Assembly: GCA_025936595.1 (NCBI GenBank)
Contig: JAICTB010000030.1
Location: 1-13,937 of the forward strand
DNA length: 13,937 nucleotides
From: Thermoleophilia bacterium
Lineage (GTDB): Bacteria; Actinomycetota; Thermoleophilia; Gaiellales; Gaiellaceae
Direction of reading: 5' to 3'
How positions within the stretch are numbered: position 1 is the stretch's first letter; each line of letters starts with the position of its first letter. The notes under the pieces were generated by a model. The model was given only the letters and a program-made list of their open reading frames with translations. It ran no database searches and was not told where the DNA came from. The position numbers were made by a program, and so were the translations under genes. Below, one piece after another: positions 6,888 through 13,926 of the stretch.

Positions 6888-8653
6888 GCGGCAAGATCGC
6901 GGAACGGCCCCGCGGAGCCGAGCAGGTCGTCGAACGACCCGCGCTGCGTGATGCGCCCGTGCTCCATCACGAGGATCTCGTCGGCACGGCGAACCGTCGC
7001 GAGGCGGTGCGCGATGATGATCGACGTGCGGCCGCGCAGAAGCCGGTCGAGCGCCTGCTCGATCAGGATCTCCGTCGGGCGGTCGATGTTCGACGTTGCC
7101 TCGTCGAGGATCAGGATGCGTGGATCCGCGAGCAGCGCGCGGGCGATGGAGATGAGCTGCCGCTCGCCTGCAGAGAGGCCCGCGCCGCCTTCGCGGACCG
7201 TGTGCAGAAGCGCCGCGTCGAACCGGCGGGCGATGCGGTCGACGCCGACGGCACGCGCCACGTCCTCGACCTGCGCGTCCGTCGCCTCCGGATGCGCAAA
7301 GCGGATGTTGTCGGCGATCGTGCCGGCGAAGAGGAACGGATCCTGGAGGACGACGCCGAGCTGGCGGCGGTACGAGCGCAGCTCGAGCTCGCGCAGGTCG
7401 TGTCCGTCGACGCGGATCCCGCCGGAATCGGGGTCGTAGAAGCGGCCGACCAGCTTGGCCGTCGTCGACTTGCCGCCGCCGGACTCGCCGACGAGCGCGA
7501 GGCAGTTACCCGGCGGGACGTGGATGTCGACCTCGTGCAGCACCGGGTCGCGGCCGTAGGAGAACGTGACACGGTCGATGCGCAGGTCTCCCTCGATCCG
7601 TCCGGCGCGCCGTGCGCCGGGCTCGTCCCTGATCTCGGGCTCGGTGTCGAGCACGATCGAGATCTTCTCCATCGCCGCACCCGCCGACTGCACCTGGCCG
7701 TAGAGGTCGGAAAGCTCCTGGAGCGGCTGGAAGACGAGGTTCAGCAGGAAGACCGACGAGACGAGCGTTCCGATCGTCAGCGAGCCGCTGCCGATCATGT
7801 GCCCGCCCACCCACAGCACCGACGCCATCGCGACGATGCCGAGGAACTCGATCCCGGGGAAGAACAGCGAGTTGAGCCACTGTGCGTGCGTGTTCGTGCG
7901 CAGGTTCGCGTCGTTCGACGCGTCGAACTCGCCGAGGAAGGCACGCTCGCGGTTGAACGCCTGGATCACCGCCATGCCGGAGACCGACTCGGCGATCTGC
8001 GCCGTCATCGACGAGATCGTCTCGCGCACCCGCAGGAACGCCGCGTGCGAGCGCACCTGGAACCAGCGAGAGATGACGAGCGTCGGGGGGAGGATGACGA
8101 GCGCGACGAGACCGAGCCGCCAGTCGAGCACGAAGAGCCCGACAATCGCTGCCATCAAGGTCAGCGTGTTCACGACGAGCGTCGTCAGGCCCTGTGAGAG
8201 CACGTCCGAGAGCGCGTCGACATCGGAGGTGAGCCGCGCGATGATCCAGCCGGCCTTCTGCTGCGAGAAGTAGCGCAGCGAGAGTGTCGTCAGGTGGTCG
8301 AAGAGATCTTCGCGCAGGCCGAGCACCACATCCTGTCCGACGCGTGCGAGCCCACGCACGAGTGTCGTCTGCAGGACCCACGCGAGCGCGTTGATCGCGA
8401 GGTAGACGCCAACATCGCGCCCGAGGCGCCCGCGGTCATGCGCGCGCATGCCGTGGTCGATCGCGTCCTGCACGACGAGGAGCGCCGACACCGGCGCGGC
8501 TGCGGAGCAGATGCCGATCAGCGCGAGCACGGCAACGCGGCGACGGCGGCCGACGAGGTAGCGGCCGAGGCGCGAAAGGCCGGTGCGCCGCCTCCGAGGG
8601 TCCTCTGACGATCCTCTGAGGATCCTCTGAGCAATGTGCTTACGCGACGGCAC
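6791..8653 (-). CDS. ABC exporter half-transporter, catalytic-site subunit
   Basis: Second subunit of a probable heterodimeric ABC exporter. The 620-residue product has an N-terminal six-helix transmembrane domain (about 38-330) and a C-terminal ATPase (about 355-590). Walker A is GESGGGKS (389-396), the Q-loop Gln is 437, Walker B is ILILDE with catalytic Glu518, and the switch His is 549; all are canonical. The signature is LSAGERQ (493-499) instead of LSGGQ, a non-consensus form. GTG 8653 is supported by GAGGAG at 8658-8663 and overlaps the upstream exporter gene by 14 bases, so translation is coupled. Residues from about 589 are a Ser-rich low-complexity tail encoded opposite the 3' end of marR. 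Bases 8601-8633 hold an 11-base repeat present three times, near the N-terminus. The substrate cannot be told. Confidence 0.95.
   Translation of the reverse strand: MPSRKHIAQRILRGSSEDPRRRRTGLSRLGRYLVGRRRRVAVLALIGICSAAAPVSALLVVQDAIDHGMRAHDRGRLGRDVGVYLAINALAWVLQTTLVRGLARVGQDVVLGLREDLFDHLTTLSLRYFSQQKAGWIIARLTSDVDALSDVLSQGLTTLVVNTLTLMAAIVGLFVLDWRLGLVALVILPPTLVISRWFQVRSHAAFLRVRETISSMTAQIAESVSGMAVIQAFNRERAFLGEFDASNDANLRTNTHAQWLNSLFFPGIEFLGIVAMASVLWVGGHMIGSGSLTIGTLVSSVFLLNLVFQPLQELSDLYGQVQSAGAAMEKISIVLDTEPEIRDEPGARRAGRIEGDLRIDRVTFSYGRDPVLHEVDIHVPPGNCLALVGESGGGKSTTAKLVGRFYDPDSGGIRVDGHDLRELELRSYRRQLGVVLQDPFLFAGTIADNIRFAHPEATDAQVEDVARAVGVDRIARRFDAALLHTVREGGAGLSAGERQLISIARALLADPRILILDEATSNIDRPTEILIEQALDRLLRGRTSIIIAHRLATVRRADEILVMEHGRITQRGSFDDLLGSAGPFRDLAAQLQGSDEVLQSAPVSGSRASSSASVVSSEPE
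8601..8633. repeat. 11-base tandem repeat, three copies, inside the exporter gene
   Basis: TCCTCTGACGA (8601-8611), TCCTCTGAGGA (8612-8622) and TCCTCTGAGCA (8623-8633) are head-to-tail units sharing their first eight bases. Together they make 33 bases, so they keep the reading frame; on the minus strand they encode about residues 8-18 of the second exporter subunit, before its first membrane helix. The core AGGATCCT is also a palindrome. Confidence 0.85.
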
Positions 8654-10421
8654 CGATCTCCTCTCCGAAGAGCGACCAGAACACCGCGCCGCGCGCGAGG
8701 AGGTCGGCAGGACGGCCGGACTCGACGATCACGCCGTCGTCGAGCACGACCGCGCGGTCGGCGACCTCGACGGTCGAGAGCCGCTGCGTCGCGATCAGCA
8801 CAGTCCGGCCCGCGAGCGCGGGGCGGAGGTTCTCGACGAGGTGGCGCTCGGTCTGCGTGTCCACGGCCGACATCGGGTCGTCGAGGACGACGACGCGCGC
8901 GCCCGCGACGAGCGCGCGCGCGAGCGCGACGCGCTGGCGCTGCCCGCCGGAGAGGTTGACGCCGCGCTCGCCGATCAGCGTGTCGAAGCCGTCCGGCAGC
9001 TGTGCGGCGAATTGCGCGACGCCGGCTGCCTCGGCCGCGGCCACGACCTCGTCCCAGGGCGCGTCCGGTCGCGCCGCGGTCAGGTTGTCGCGCAGCGGTA
9101 TCGAGAAGAGGATCGGCTTCTGCGTGACGATCGCGACCGCGCTCCGCAGCTCTTCGAGCTTGACGTCGCGCACGTCGACGCCGCCGACGAGCACGCGGCC
9201 CTCGGTCGGGTCATAGAAGCGCGGCAGCAGGTTGAGCAGCGACGTCTTGCCGGCGCCGGTCGGCCCGCAGACGGCGATCACCTCGCCCGGCGCCACGTCC
9301 AGATCGACGCCAGACAGCACCTCGGAGCCCGTGCCGTACGAGAAGTGCGTGTTCTCGAACCGCACGCCGAGGCCGCCACCGTGCGGCAGCTGCGTCGGAT
9401 GCGTCGGCTCCGGAATCGTCTCGATTCCCTGCAGCCACGCGAAGCTGCGCGAGGCCGAGGCGGTCGCGCGCTGGGCGAGCGAGAGGATCCAGCCGAGCGC
9501 CTCGAGCGGCCACACGAGCTGCAGGAGCAGCTGGTAGAAGAGGAAGAACTCGCCGTAGGTGAGCGTGCCGCCGATCACCTCGTGCCCGCCGAAGAGCACG
9601 ACAGCGGCGATCGAGAGCGTCGGCAGGAAGAGCAGGCCCGGGAGGAACGCGGCCTCGACGCGCGCCTGACGGAGCACACCGTCGCGCACGAGCTCTGCCT
9701 TGCTTGCGAAGCGCGCCTGCACATCGTCCTCGCGACCGAACGCCTGCACCATCTCGATCCCGACGACGGCTTCGTCGGCCGCCTCGGTCACGTCGGCTTT
9801 CAGCTGCTGCACCTCGCGCGAGATCGGCATCACCTTGCGGGCGAACGAGAAGGCGAGCACGAACACCGCCGGCATTGCGACCAGAGCGAACGCGGCGAGC
9901 TTCACGTTGACGAGGAAGAGGACGACCGCGATCCCGACGATCAGCATCAGCGACTGAAGCCCCTGTGTCATGCCCCAGCCGATGAAGTAGCGGATGGGGT
10001 AGAGGTCGTTCGTCGCACGCGAGACCACCTGGCCGGTGGCGTGCCGGTCGTAGAACGAGCGCGGATAGCGCAGATACGCCTGGTAGAGCAGCTCGCGCAT
10101 GCGCGCCTCGACGCGGATGCCCGTGCGGGCCGTCGCGTAGCGGCGCGTGAAGTTGACGCCGAAGCGCACGAGCGCGAGCAGGACGACGGCGACGAGGTAG
10201 GGCCAGAGCGCCTTGTGGTGGCCGTTCGTCGGCGCGATCGAGCTGTCGATCGCGTGCCGGATGACGATCGGGATCGCGAGCGAGAGCCCGGAGTACACGA
10301 AGGCGCACACGAGCCCGACCGCGACGAGCCGCCACTGCTCGCGCCACTGGTGCGCGAGTCCCTTCGCCGTAGGCCAGAGGCCGAGGTCGGGGGGATCGAC
10401 TGAGAGGAAGCGCCTGCTCAC
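8640..10421 (-). CDS. ABC exporter half-transporter, degenerate-site subunit
   Basis: First subunit of the probable heterodimeric exporter. The 593-residue product has six membrane helices in about 28-315 and an ATPase at about 352-590. Walker A GPTGAGKT (386-393), Gln434 and the signature LSGGQRQ (490-496) are canonical. Walker B reads VVVLDD, so Asp515 replaces the catalytic Glu, and Gln546 replaces the switch His (ATQRLST). These two changes are the known marks of the inactive ATP site in heterodimers such as TM287/288 and BmrC/BmrD. They match the odd signature of the partner encoded just downstream. The GTG at 10421 has only a GAGG overlapping it, so the mRNA may be leaderless or weakly translated. 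GGTTAA repeats lie 21-45 bases upstream. Confidence 0.95.
   Translation of the reverse strand: MSRRFLSVDPPDLGLWPTAKGLAHQWREQWRLVAVGLVCAFVYSGLSLAIPIVIRHAIDSSIAPTNGHHKALWPYLVAVVLLALVRFGVNFTRRYATARTGIRVEARMRELLYQAYLRYPRSFYDRHATGQVVSRATNDLYPIRYFIGWGMTQGLQSLMLIVGIAVVLFLVNVKLAAFALVAMPAVFVLAFSFARKVMPISREVQQLKADVTEAADEAVVGIEMVQAFGREDDVQARFASKAELVRDGVLRQARVEAAFLPGLLFLPTLSIAAVVLFGGHEVIGGTLTYGEFFLFYQLLLQLVWPLEALGWILSLAQRATASASRSFAWLQGIETIPEPTHPTQLPHGGGLGVRFENTHFSYGTGSEVLSGVDLDVAPGEVIAVCGPTGAGKTSLLNLLPRFYDPTEGRVLVGGVDVRDVKLEELRSAVAIVTQKPILFSIPLRDNLTAARPDAPWDEVVAAAEAAGVAQFAAQLPDGFDTLIGERGVNLSGGQRQRVALARALVAGARVVVLDDPMSAVDTQTERHLVENLRPALAGRTVLIATQRLSTVEVADRAVVLDDGVIVESGRPADLLARGAVFWSLFGEEIGAVA
8658..8663 (-). 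promoter_or_regulatory. Ribosome-binding site of the second exporter gene
   Basis: On the minus strand GAGGAG lies four bases before GTG 8653, inside the last codons of the upstream exporter gene. It decides this start and supports coupled translation of the two subunits. Confidence 0.6.
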
Positions 10422-10441
10422 CTCGGCAAGCTAGCAGCGAC

Positions 10442-10466
10442 GGTTAACGAGGTTAAAGGTTAAAGG
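10442..10466. repeat. Cluster of GGTTAA direct repeats in the divergent promoter region
   Basis: GGTTAA occurs at 10442-10447, 10451-10456 and 10458-10463; the last two form a 7-base tandem (AGGTTAA twice). This is an AT-rich island in very GC-rich surroundings, between the divergent exporter operon and the GNAT gene. It is probably promoter or operator sequence for one or both. On the minus strand one TTAACC lies 17 bases from a TAGCTT placed just before the exporter GTG, a weak promoter match. Confidence 0.6.
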
Positions 10467-10525
10467 TCGGCGGGCGGCGCCGGATGCGAACCACGTCGCG
10501 ATGTCGATCCGGTCATGCTCTTCCG

Positions 10526-11227
10526 ATGGACGTGCGGCTCATGCCGGGCCTCGAGCACCTGCCGTACGCGGAGGTGTGGTTCCACGCCGTCGACGACGAG
10601 GCGTGGGCGGAGGCGTCGGCCGCCGCACGCGAGCTCGGGAAGCCGGGGCTCGAGGCCTGGACGACGACGGCCACGCCTGAGGTCGTCGAGTTTCTCGTCG
10701 CGCGCGGGTACGAGGAGGTCCGGCGCTACAGGATCTCGGAGCTCGACGTGGCGGCGGCGCCGGATCCGGGGCCGCCGGCGTTCTCCCTCTCGACCTTCGC
10801 CGAGCGGCCGGATCTCGCGGACGCGCTCTACGCGCTCGCACGCGTCGCGTACGGTGACCAGCCGGGTCGCGCCGGCTCGCGGATCGACGAAGCGTGGGTC
10901 GACTGGGGCCTGCGCGCGAGCGAACCCGAGGGGTCGTTGATCGGGTTGGAGGACGGTCGCGTCGTGGCGTACGGGTCGATCGAACGCAAGGACGACGGGC
11001 TCTGGTGGCACGGTTTCCTCGCGGTCGCGCGCGAGCACCGCGGGCGCGGCCTCGCGGGTGCGATCAAGCGCGCGCAGATCGCGTGGGCGAAGGCGAACGG
11101 CGTCCCGCAGCTCCGCACGGCGACGGAGCTGCGCCTCGAGGGAATGCGCGCGCTGAACCGCCGGCTCGGCTACACGCCGCTCTACGATGAGATCGTGCTG
11201 CGCGGTCCCGGACACCCCGCGTCTTGA
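10526..11227 (+). CDS. GNAT-family N-acetyltransferase with partial second GNAT unit
   Basis: Predicted acetyl-CoA-dependent acyltransferase; the substrate is unknown. The 233-residue product has a complete C-terminal GNAT fold at about 85-225, with the acetyl-CoA loop REHRGRGLAGAIK (169-181) and the NRRLGY end motif (211-216). Residues 1-75 look like only the second half of another GNAT fold: a helix (AWAEASAAARELG), a strand, then EFLVARGYEEVRRY. Tandem GNAT proteins usually carry a full N-terminal fold, so this one seems shortened. The start is uncertain. ATG 10526 precedes the conserved-looking DVRLMPGLEH; ATG 10484 would add 14 residues that look non-conserved. Neither has a Shine-Dalgarno. 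The exporter gene starts at 10421 in the other direction, leaving no room for a full N-terminal domain. The stop overlaps a TTG of the next gene. Confidence 0.88.
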   Translation: MDVRLMPGLEHLPYAEVWFHAVDDEAWAEASAAARELGKPGLEAWTTTATPEVVEFLVARGYEEVRRYRISELDVAAAPDPGPPAFSLSTFAERPDLADALYALARVAYGDQPGRAGSRIDEAWVDWGLRASEPEGSLIGLEDGRVVAYGSIERKDDGLWWHGFLAVAREHRGRGLAGAIKRAQIAWAKANGVPQLRTATELRLEGMRALNRRLGYTPLYDEIVLRGPGHPAS

Positions 11228-11229
11228 GC

Positions 11230-11772
11230 ATGCCGAGCGAGGCGATGCAGGCGCTCTACGAGGGGGACCTCCAACGGGCCCGACAGCTTCTGCCGGGCGA
11301 CGAGCAGCTGACGGTCTTCGAAGCGGCCGCGTTCGGTCGGGTCGAGCGGCTGCGGGAGCTCCTGGCAGCCGACGAGTCGTGTGCGACAGCGTTCTCCGAG
11401 GACGGCTTCACCGCGCTCCACCTCGCCGTGTACGCGCAACAGGAGGAGGCCGCGCGTGTACTCCTCGAAGCCGGGGCCGGCGTCAACGTTCGTTCGACCG
11501 GCGAGATCGCACGGGTGCCGCCGCTCGGCACAGCCGCGTTCGTCCGCTCGGTTGCGCTCGCGCGACTGCTGCTCGACGCGGGCGCCGACGTGAACGTCGG
11601 GGAAGCCGAAGGGTTCACCGCTCTCCACAGTGCAGCTCAGAACGGCGACATCGAGCTTGCACGCGAGCTTCTCGCCCGCGGCGCCGACCCCAGGGCCGGC
11701 ACAGCCGCCGGGAAGACACCCGTCGATCTGGCAGCCGGCGAGGAGATGCGCCGGCTTCTGGCCGACGCCTGA
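11230..11772 (+). CDS. Ankyrin-repeat protein
   Basis: Small soluble protein of 180 residues made almost entirely of ankyrin repeats, a protein-binding scaffold; no enzymatic motif is seen. Four to five repeats run from about residue 26. The clearest are at 58-88 (DGFTALHLAVYAQQEEAARVLLEAGAGVNV), given here by its key residues TALHLA and LLEAGA, and at 127-155, with GFTALHSAAQNGD and ARELLARGADP. The last, degenerate repeat has GKTPVDLA at 161-168. No signal peptide or membrane segment is present. ATG 11230 lies two bases after the GNAT stop. A TTG at 11224 overlaps that stop (TTGA) and would add two residues. The two genes are very likely co-transcribed. The partner protein cannot be deduced. 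Confidence 0.9.
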   Translation: MPSEAMQALYEGDLQRARQLLPGDEQLTVFEAAAFGRVERLRELLAADESCATAFSEDGFTALHLAVYAQQEEAARVLLEAGAGVNVRSTGEIARVPPLGTAAFVRSVALARLLLDAGADVNVGEAEGFTALHSAAQNGDIELARELLARGADPRAGTAAGKTPVDLAAGEEMRRLLADA

Positions 11773-11776
11773 TCGT

Positions 11777-11782
11777 TAGACT
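11777..11782 (+). promoter_or_regulatory. Putative -10 box (TAGACT) for the LanC-like gene
   Basis: TAGACT lies five bases after the ankyrin gene's stop. No clear -35 is seen. A start about seven bases on would fall at GTG 11790, which opens a five-codon frame (VAYPA, stop at 11807), and would leave a 125-base leader before the LanC-like gene. Weak evidence. Confidence 0.3.
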
Positions 11783-11853
11783 CGCTGCCGTGGCGTACCC
11801 GGCCTAGTTGATCTGCTCTTCCGTCCTTGGCCGCGCAACGGTCGAGGAATCTC

Positions 11854-11891
11854 GCTGCCGAGGCTGATCTGCGCCGGCAGCTGACAGCTGA
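11854..11891 (+). other. Hairpin and tandem repeat in the LanC-like leader
   Basis: GCTGCCG (11854-11860) and CGGCAGC (11875-11881) can form a 7-base-pair stem with a 14-base loop. A tandem repeat of CAGCTGA (11878-11884 and 11885-11891) overlaps the right arm. The structure ends about a dozen bases before the Shine-Dalgarno. It has no T-run, so it is not a standard terminator. A role in translation is possible but untested. Confidence 0.3.
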
Positions 11892-11903
11892 TCGACAACG
11901 ACC

Positions 11904-11910
11904 AGGAGGA
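11904..11910 (+). promoter_or_regulatory. Ribosome-binding site of the LanC-like gene
   Basis: AGGAGGA lies four bases before ATG 11915. It is the strongest Shine-Dalgarno in the window and decides the start. Confidence 0.75.
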
Positions 11911-11914
11911 GACG

Positions 11915-13093
11915 ATGGGTACGACAGTGCTCTACGAGCGGACGCAGTTCGAGTGTCTGATCGACGAGCCGTGGGTTTCGGAGCGAGTCGAGGATGCGAT
12001 CGCCGACATCGTCTCGGACGCCGACGCGGCGTTCGATCGCGATTCGCTCTGGCCGGCCGACGAATGGGACGGATGGGAGGAGCCGCTGCCGTTGAAGAGC
12101 CTGTACGCGGGCTCCGCCGGCGTGATCTGGGCGCTGGACGCGCTGCGGCGAAGAGGCCACGCCGAGAGCTCCCTCGATCTCGCCCCCGCCGCGTTGCTCA
12201 CAGTCGAGCTGAAGCGGGCGGCCCCGGATTTCGCGGCGGATGAGCATTACCACCCGGCGGCGCTCCTCTGCGGCGAAACCGGGCCCCTGCTCGTCGCCTT
12301 TCGGCTCACCTCCGATCCGGCGCTGGCGGACGACCTGCATGCGCTCGTCCGCGCGAACGTCGCCAGCCGAACGGACGACATCAGCTGGGGAGCACCCGGG
12401 ACGCTCCTCGTCGCCCTGGCGGTGGGCGAATGGACCGGCGAGCCGCGCTGGGAGGAGGCGGCGCGCGAGACGGCCACAGCCCTGCGTGCCCGCCGGGGCG
12501 ACGACGGGCTCTGGCGGCAGGACGACGACTACCGCGGCCTCGGCACCCTGCACGGCGCCGCCGGAAACACCCTCGCGCTGCGCCGTTTCGAGCCGGATGG
12601 TGCCCTTGCGCGCGAGACGGCGGCCGTTCTTTCGAGGACTGCGTTCCGCGAGGGTGGCCTCGCCAACTGGCCCGGCTCGCCGCGTGCGCGGCTTGCGCGC
12701 CCGCGCGACGGCCGGATCTGCCTCCAATGGTGCACCGGGGCTCCGGGTGTCCTCGCCGGCGCCTGGGACTACCTCGACGAGGACCTCATGCTCGCCGGCG
12801 CCGAGCTCATCTGGCAGGCCGGCGCCCACGGCGACGAGAAAGGCCACGGCCTCTGCCACGGCACATCGGGCAACGGCTTCGCACTCCTCAAAGCGTTCGC
12901 ACGCACCCGCGACGAGCGCTGGCTCGAACGCGCCCGCCGCTTCGCCGTCCACGCGCTTGCTCAGGCGGAGCGGATCGCCGCGGCGAACGGGCGGCGCCGC
13001 TACTCGCTCTTCACCGGGGACGTCGGCACCGCACTCTTCGCCGCCGCCTGTCTGGATCTCGACACGCGCTTTCCGGTCGTCGATGTCCTGTAG
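11915..13093 (+). CDS. Stand-alone LanC-like protein
   Basis: LanC proteins are zinc enzymes that add cysteine thiols to dehydrated residues; LanC-like homologues such as eukaryotic LANCL add glutathione to dehydrated sites in damaged proteins. The 392-residue product has the usual alpha/alpha-barrel repeats with Gly-rich turns (LYAGSAGVIWAL at 63-74, TLHGAAGNTLAL at 211-222, SLFTGDVGTALF at 364-375). All three zinc ligands are present: Cys273 in QWCTGAPG, and Cys314-His315 in GLCHGTSGN. His213 in the HGAAG motif matches the conserved active-site His. No dehydratase (LanB or LanM), precursor peptide or export gene is seen within the window, so it is an orphan. Its length fits a single-domain LanC. 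It is preceded by a good ribosome-binding site and followed after 65 bases by the DUF899 gene. The function is unknown; a lanthipeptide role looks less likely than a LANCL-like role. Confidence 0.9.
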   Translation: MGTTVLYERTQFECLIDEPWVSERVEDAIADIVSDADAAFDRDSLWPADEWDGWEEPLPLKSLYAGSAGVIWALDALRRRGHAESSLDLAPAALLTVELKRAAPDFAADEHYHPAALLCGETGPLLVAFRLTSDPALADDLHALVRANVASRTDDISWGAPGTLLVALAVGEWTGEPRWEEAARETATALRARRGDDGLWRQDDDYRGLGTLHGAAGNTLALRRFEPDGALARETAAVLSRTAFREGGLANWPGSPRARLARPRDGRICLQWCTGAPGVLAGAWDYLDEDLMLAGAELIWQAGAHGDEKGHGLCHGTSGNGFALLKAFARTRDERWLERARRFAVHALAQAERIAAANGRRRYSLFTGDVGTALFAAACLDLDTRFPVVDVL

Positions 13094-13111
13094 AGCCGGC
13101 CGATGTCGTTC

Positions 13112-13117
13112 TAGGCT
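13112..13117 (+). promoter_or_regulatory. Possible -10 box (TAGGCT) for the DUF899 gene
   Basis: TAGGCT lies 41 bases before GTG 13159 in the short gap after the LanC-like gene. It resembles the TAGACT and TATACT boxes seen elsewhere in the window. No -35 is evident, so confidence is low. Confidence 0.25.
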
Positions 13118-13158
13118 CCAGTCCTGTCCTTCTGTCGAGTCGACAAAGAGAGGCTGAC

Positions 13159-13890
13159 GTGAAGATCGCATTTCCAGGGGAGTCCGCCGAGTACCGGGCG
13201 GCCCGCGACCTGTTACTCGAGCGGGAGATCGAGTTGCGCCGTGCCACCGAGGCTGTGGCTGCCGCGAGACGCAAATTGCCGCCGGGTGGTGCGTTGCGCG
13301 AGGACTACGTCTTCCAGGAGAGAGGAGCCGACGGCACCCCGACCGAGATACGGTTGTCGGAGCTGTTCGACCGGGGCAAGGACTCGCTCGTCATCTACAG
13401 CTTCATGTTCCCGCGCGACCCCGGCGACCTGCGGCCCGCGCCAAAGACCGGGCAGACGGCGCGTCTCCCGATTGCTGAAGGCCCGTGCCCGTCCTGTGTT
13501 GCACTGCTCGACCAGCTCGACGGCGCCGCGGAGCACGCCAGACAACTCATCAACCTCGCCGTTGTCGCGAAGGCTCCGCTCCCTCGCGTTCTCGCCTTTG
13601 GCGAGGAGCGTGGTTGGCGTCGGCTGCGGCTGCTCTCCTCAGCGACGAATACGTACAACCGCGACTACTTCGCCGAAACCGCGGAAGGGCACCAGAGGCC
13701 CATGCTGAACGTGTTCCACCGCGAGCGCGAGACGATCCGTCATTCCTGGGGCTCGGAGCTCTTCTACGCACCGACCGATCCGGGTCAGGATCCCCGCCAC
13801 GTCGGCACGCTCGAGCCGTTCTGGAACCTGCTCGACCTCACGCCGGAGGGCCGCCCTCTCGTCTGGGACGAGCAGCTGATCTACACGTGA
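13159..13890 (+). CDS. DUF899 thioredoxin-like protein
   Basis: Predicted thioredoxin-fold dithiol-disulfide oxidoreductase of the DUF899 family; the physiological partner is unknown. The 243-residue length is typical. It starts with a charged helix (about 8-38). The thioredoxin-like core from about 50 includes LVIYSFMFPRDPGD, then the redox motif CPSC (residues 112-115) followed by VALLDQLDGAAEH. Later motifs are VVAKAPLPRVLAF, RGWRRLRLLSSATNTYNRDY and the C-terminal WNLLDLTPEGR, all characteristic of DUF899. GTG 13159 has GAGAGG at 13148-13153, five bases upstream, which fixes the start. There is no signal peptide, so it acts in the cytosol. It stands 65 bases after the LanC-like gene on the same strand and may share its transcript. 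That pairs a thiol-chemistry protein with a thiol-adding fold, which is suggestive only. Confidence 0.94.
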   Translation: MKIAFPGESAEYRAARDLLLEREIELRRATEAVAAARRKLPPGGALREDYVFQERGADGTPTEIRLSELFDRGKDSLVIYSFMFPRDPGDLRPAPKTGQTARLPIAEGPCPSCVALLDQLDGAAEHARQLINLAVVAKAPLPRVLAFGEERGWRRLRLLSSATNTYNRDYFAETAEGHQRPMLNVFHRERETIRHSWGSELFYAPTDPGQDPRHVGTLEPFWNLLDLTPEGRPLVWDEQLIYT

Positions 13891-13896
13891 CCCGTA

Positions 13897-13926
13897 GCTG
13901 CCTGCAACGGCGGCTCAACGGGCAGC
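13897..13926 (+). terminator. Possible hairpin after the DUF899 gene
   Basis: GCTGCC (13897-13902) and GGCAGC (13921-13926) can pair over an 18-base loop, starting seven bases after the stop. Only a short TTT follows, at about 13931. It is a weak candidate for a terminator at the window's edge. Confidence 0.25.

Noticed and set aside
6959..10403. Long plus-strand frames opposite the two exporter genes
   Set aside because: They are rich in Arg, Asp, His and Glu with no fold; the minus-strand ABC motifs are unmistakable.
11808..11867. Nineteen-codon frame with Cys and Ser before the LanC-like gene, as a lanthipeptide precursor
   Set aside because: It starts with TTG, has no ribosome-binding site, is too short for a leader plus core, and no dehydratase gene is present.
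11804..13171. 455-codon open frame antisense to the LanC-like gene
   Set aside because: It is antisense to a clear LanC family protein, with low-complexity Arg/Ala/Glu-rich content and no motif.
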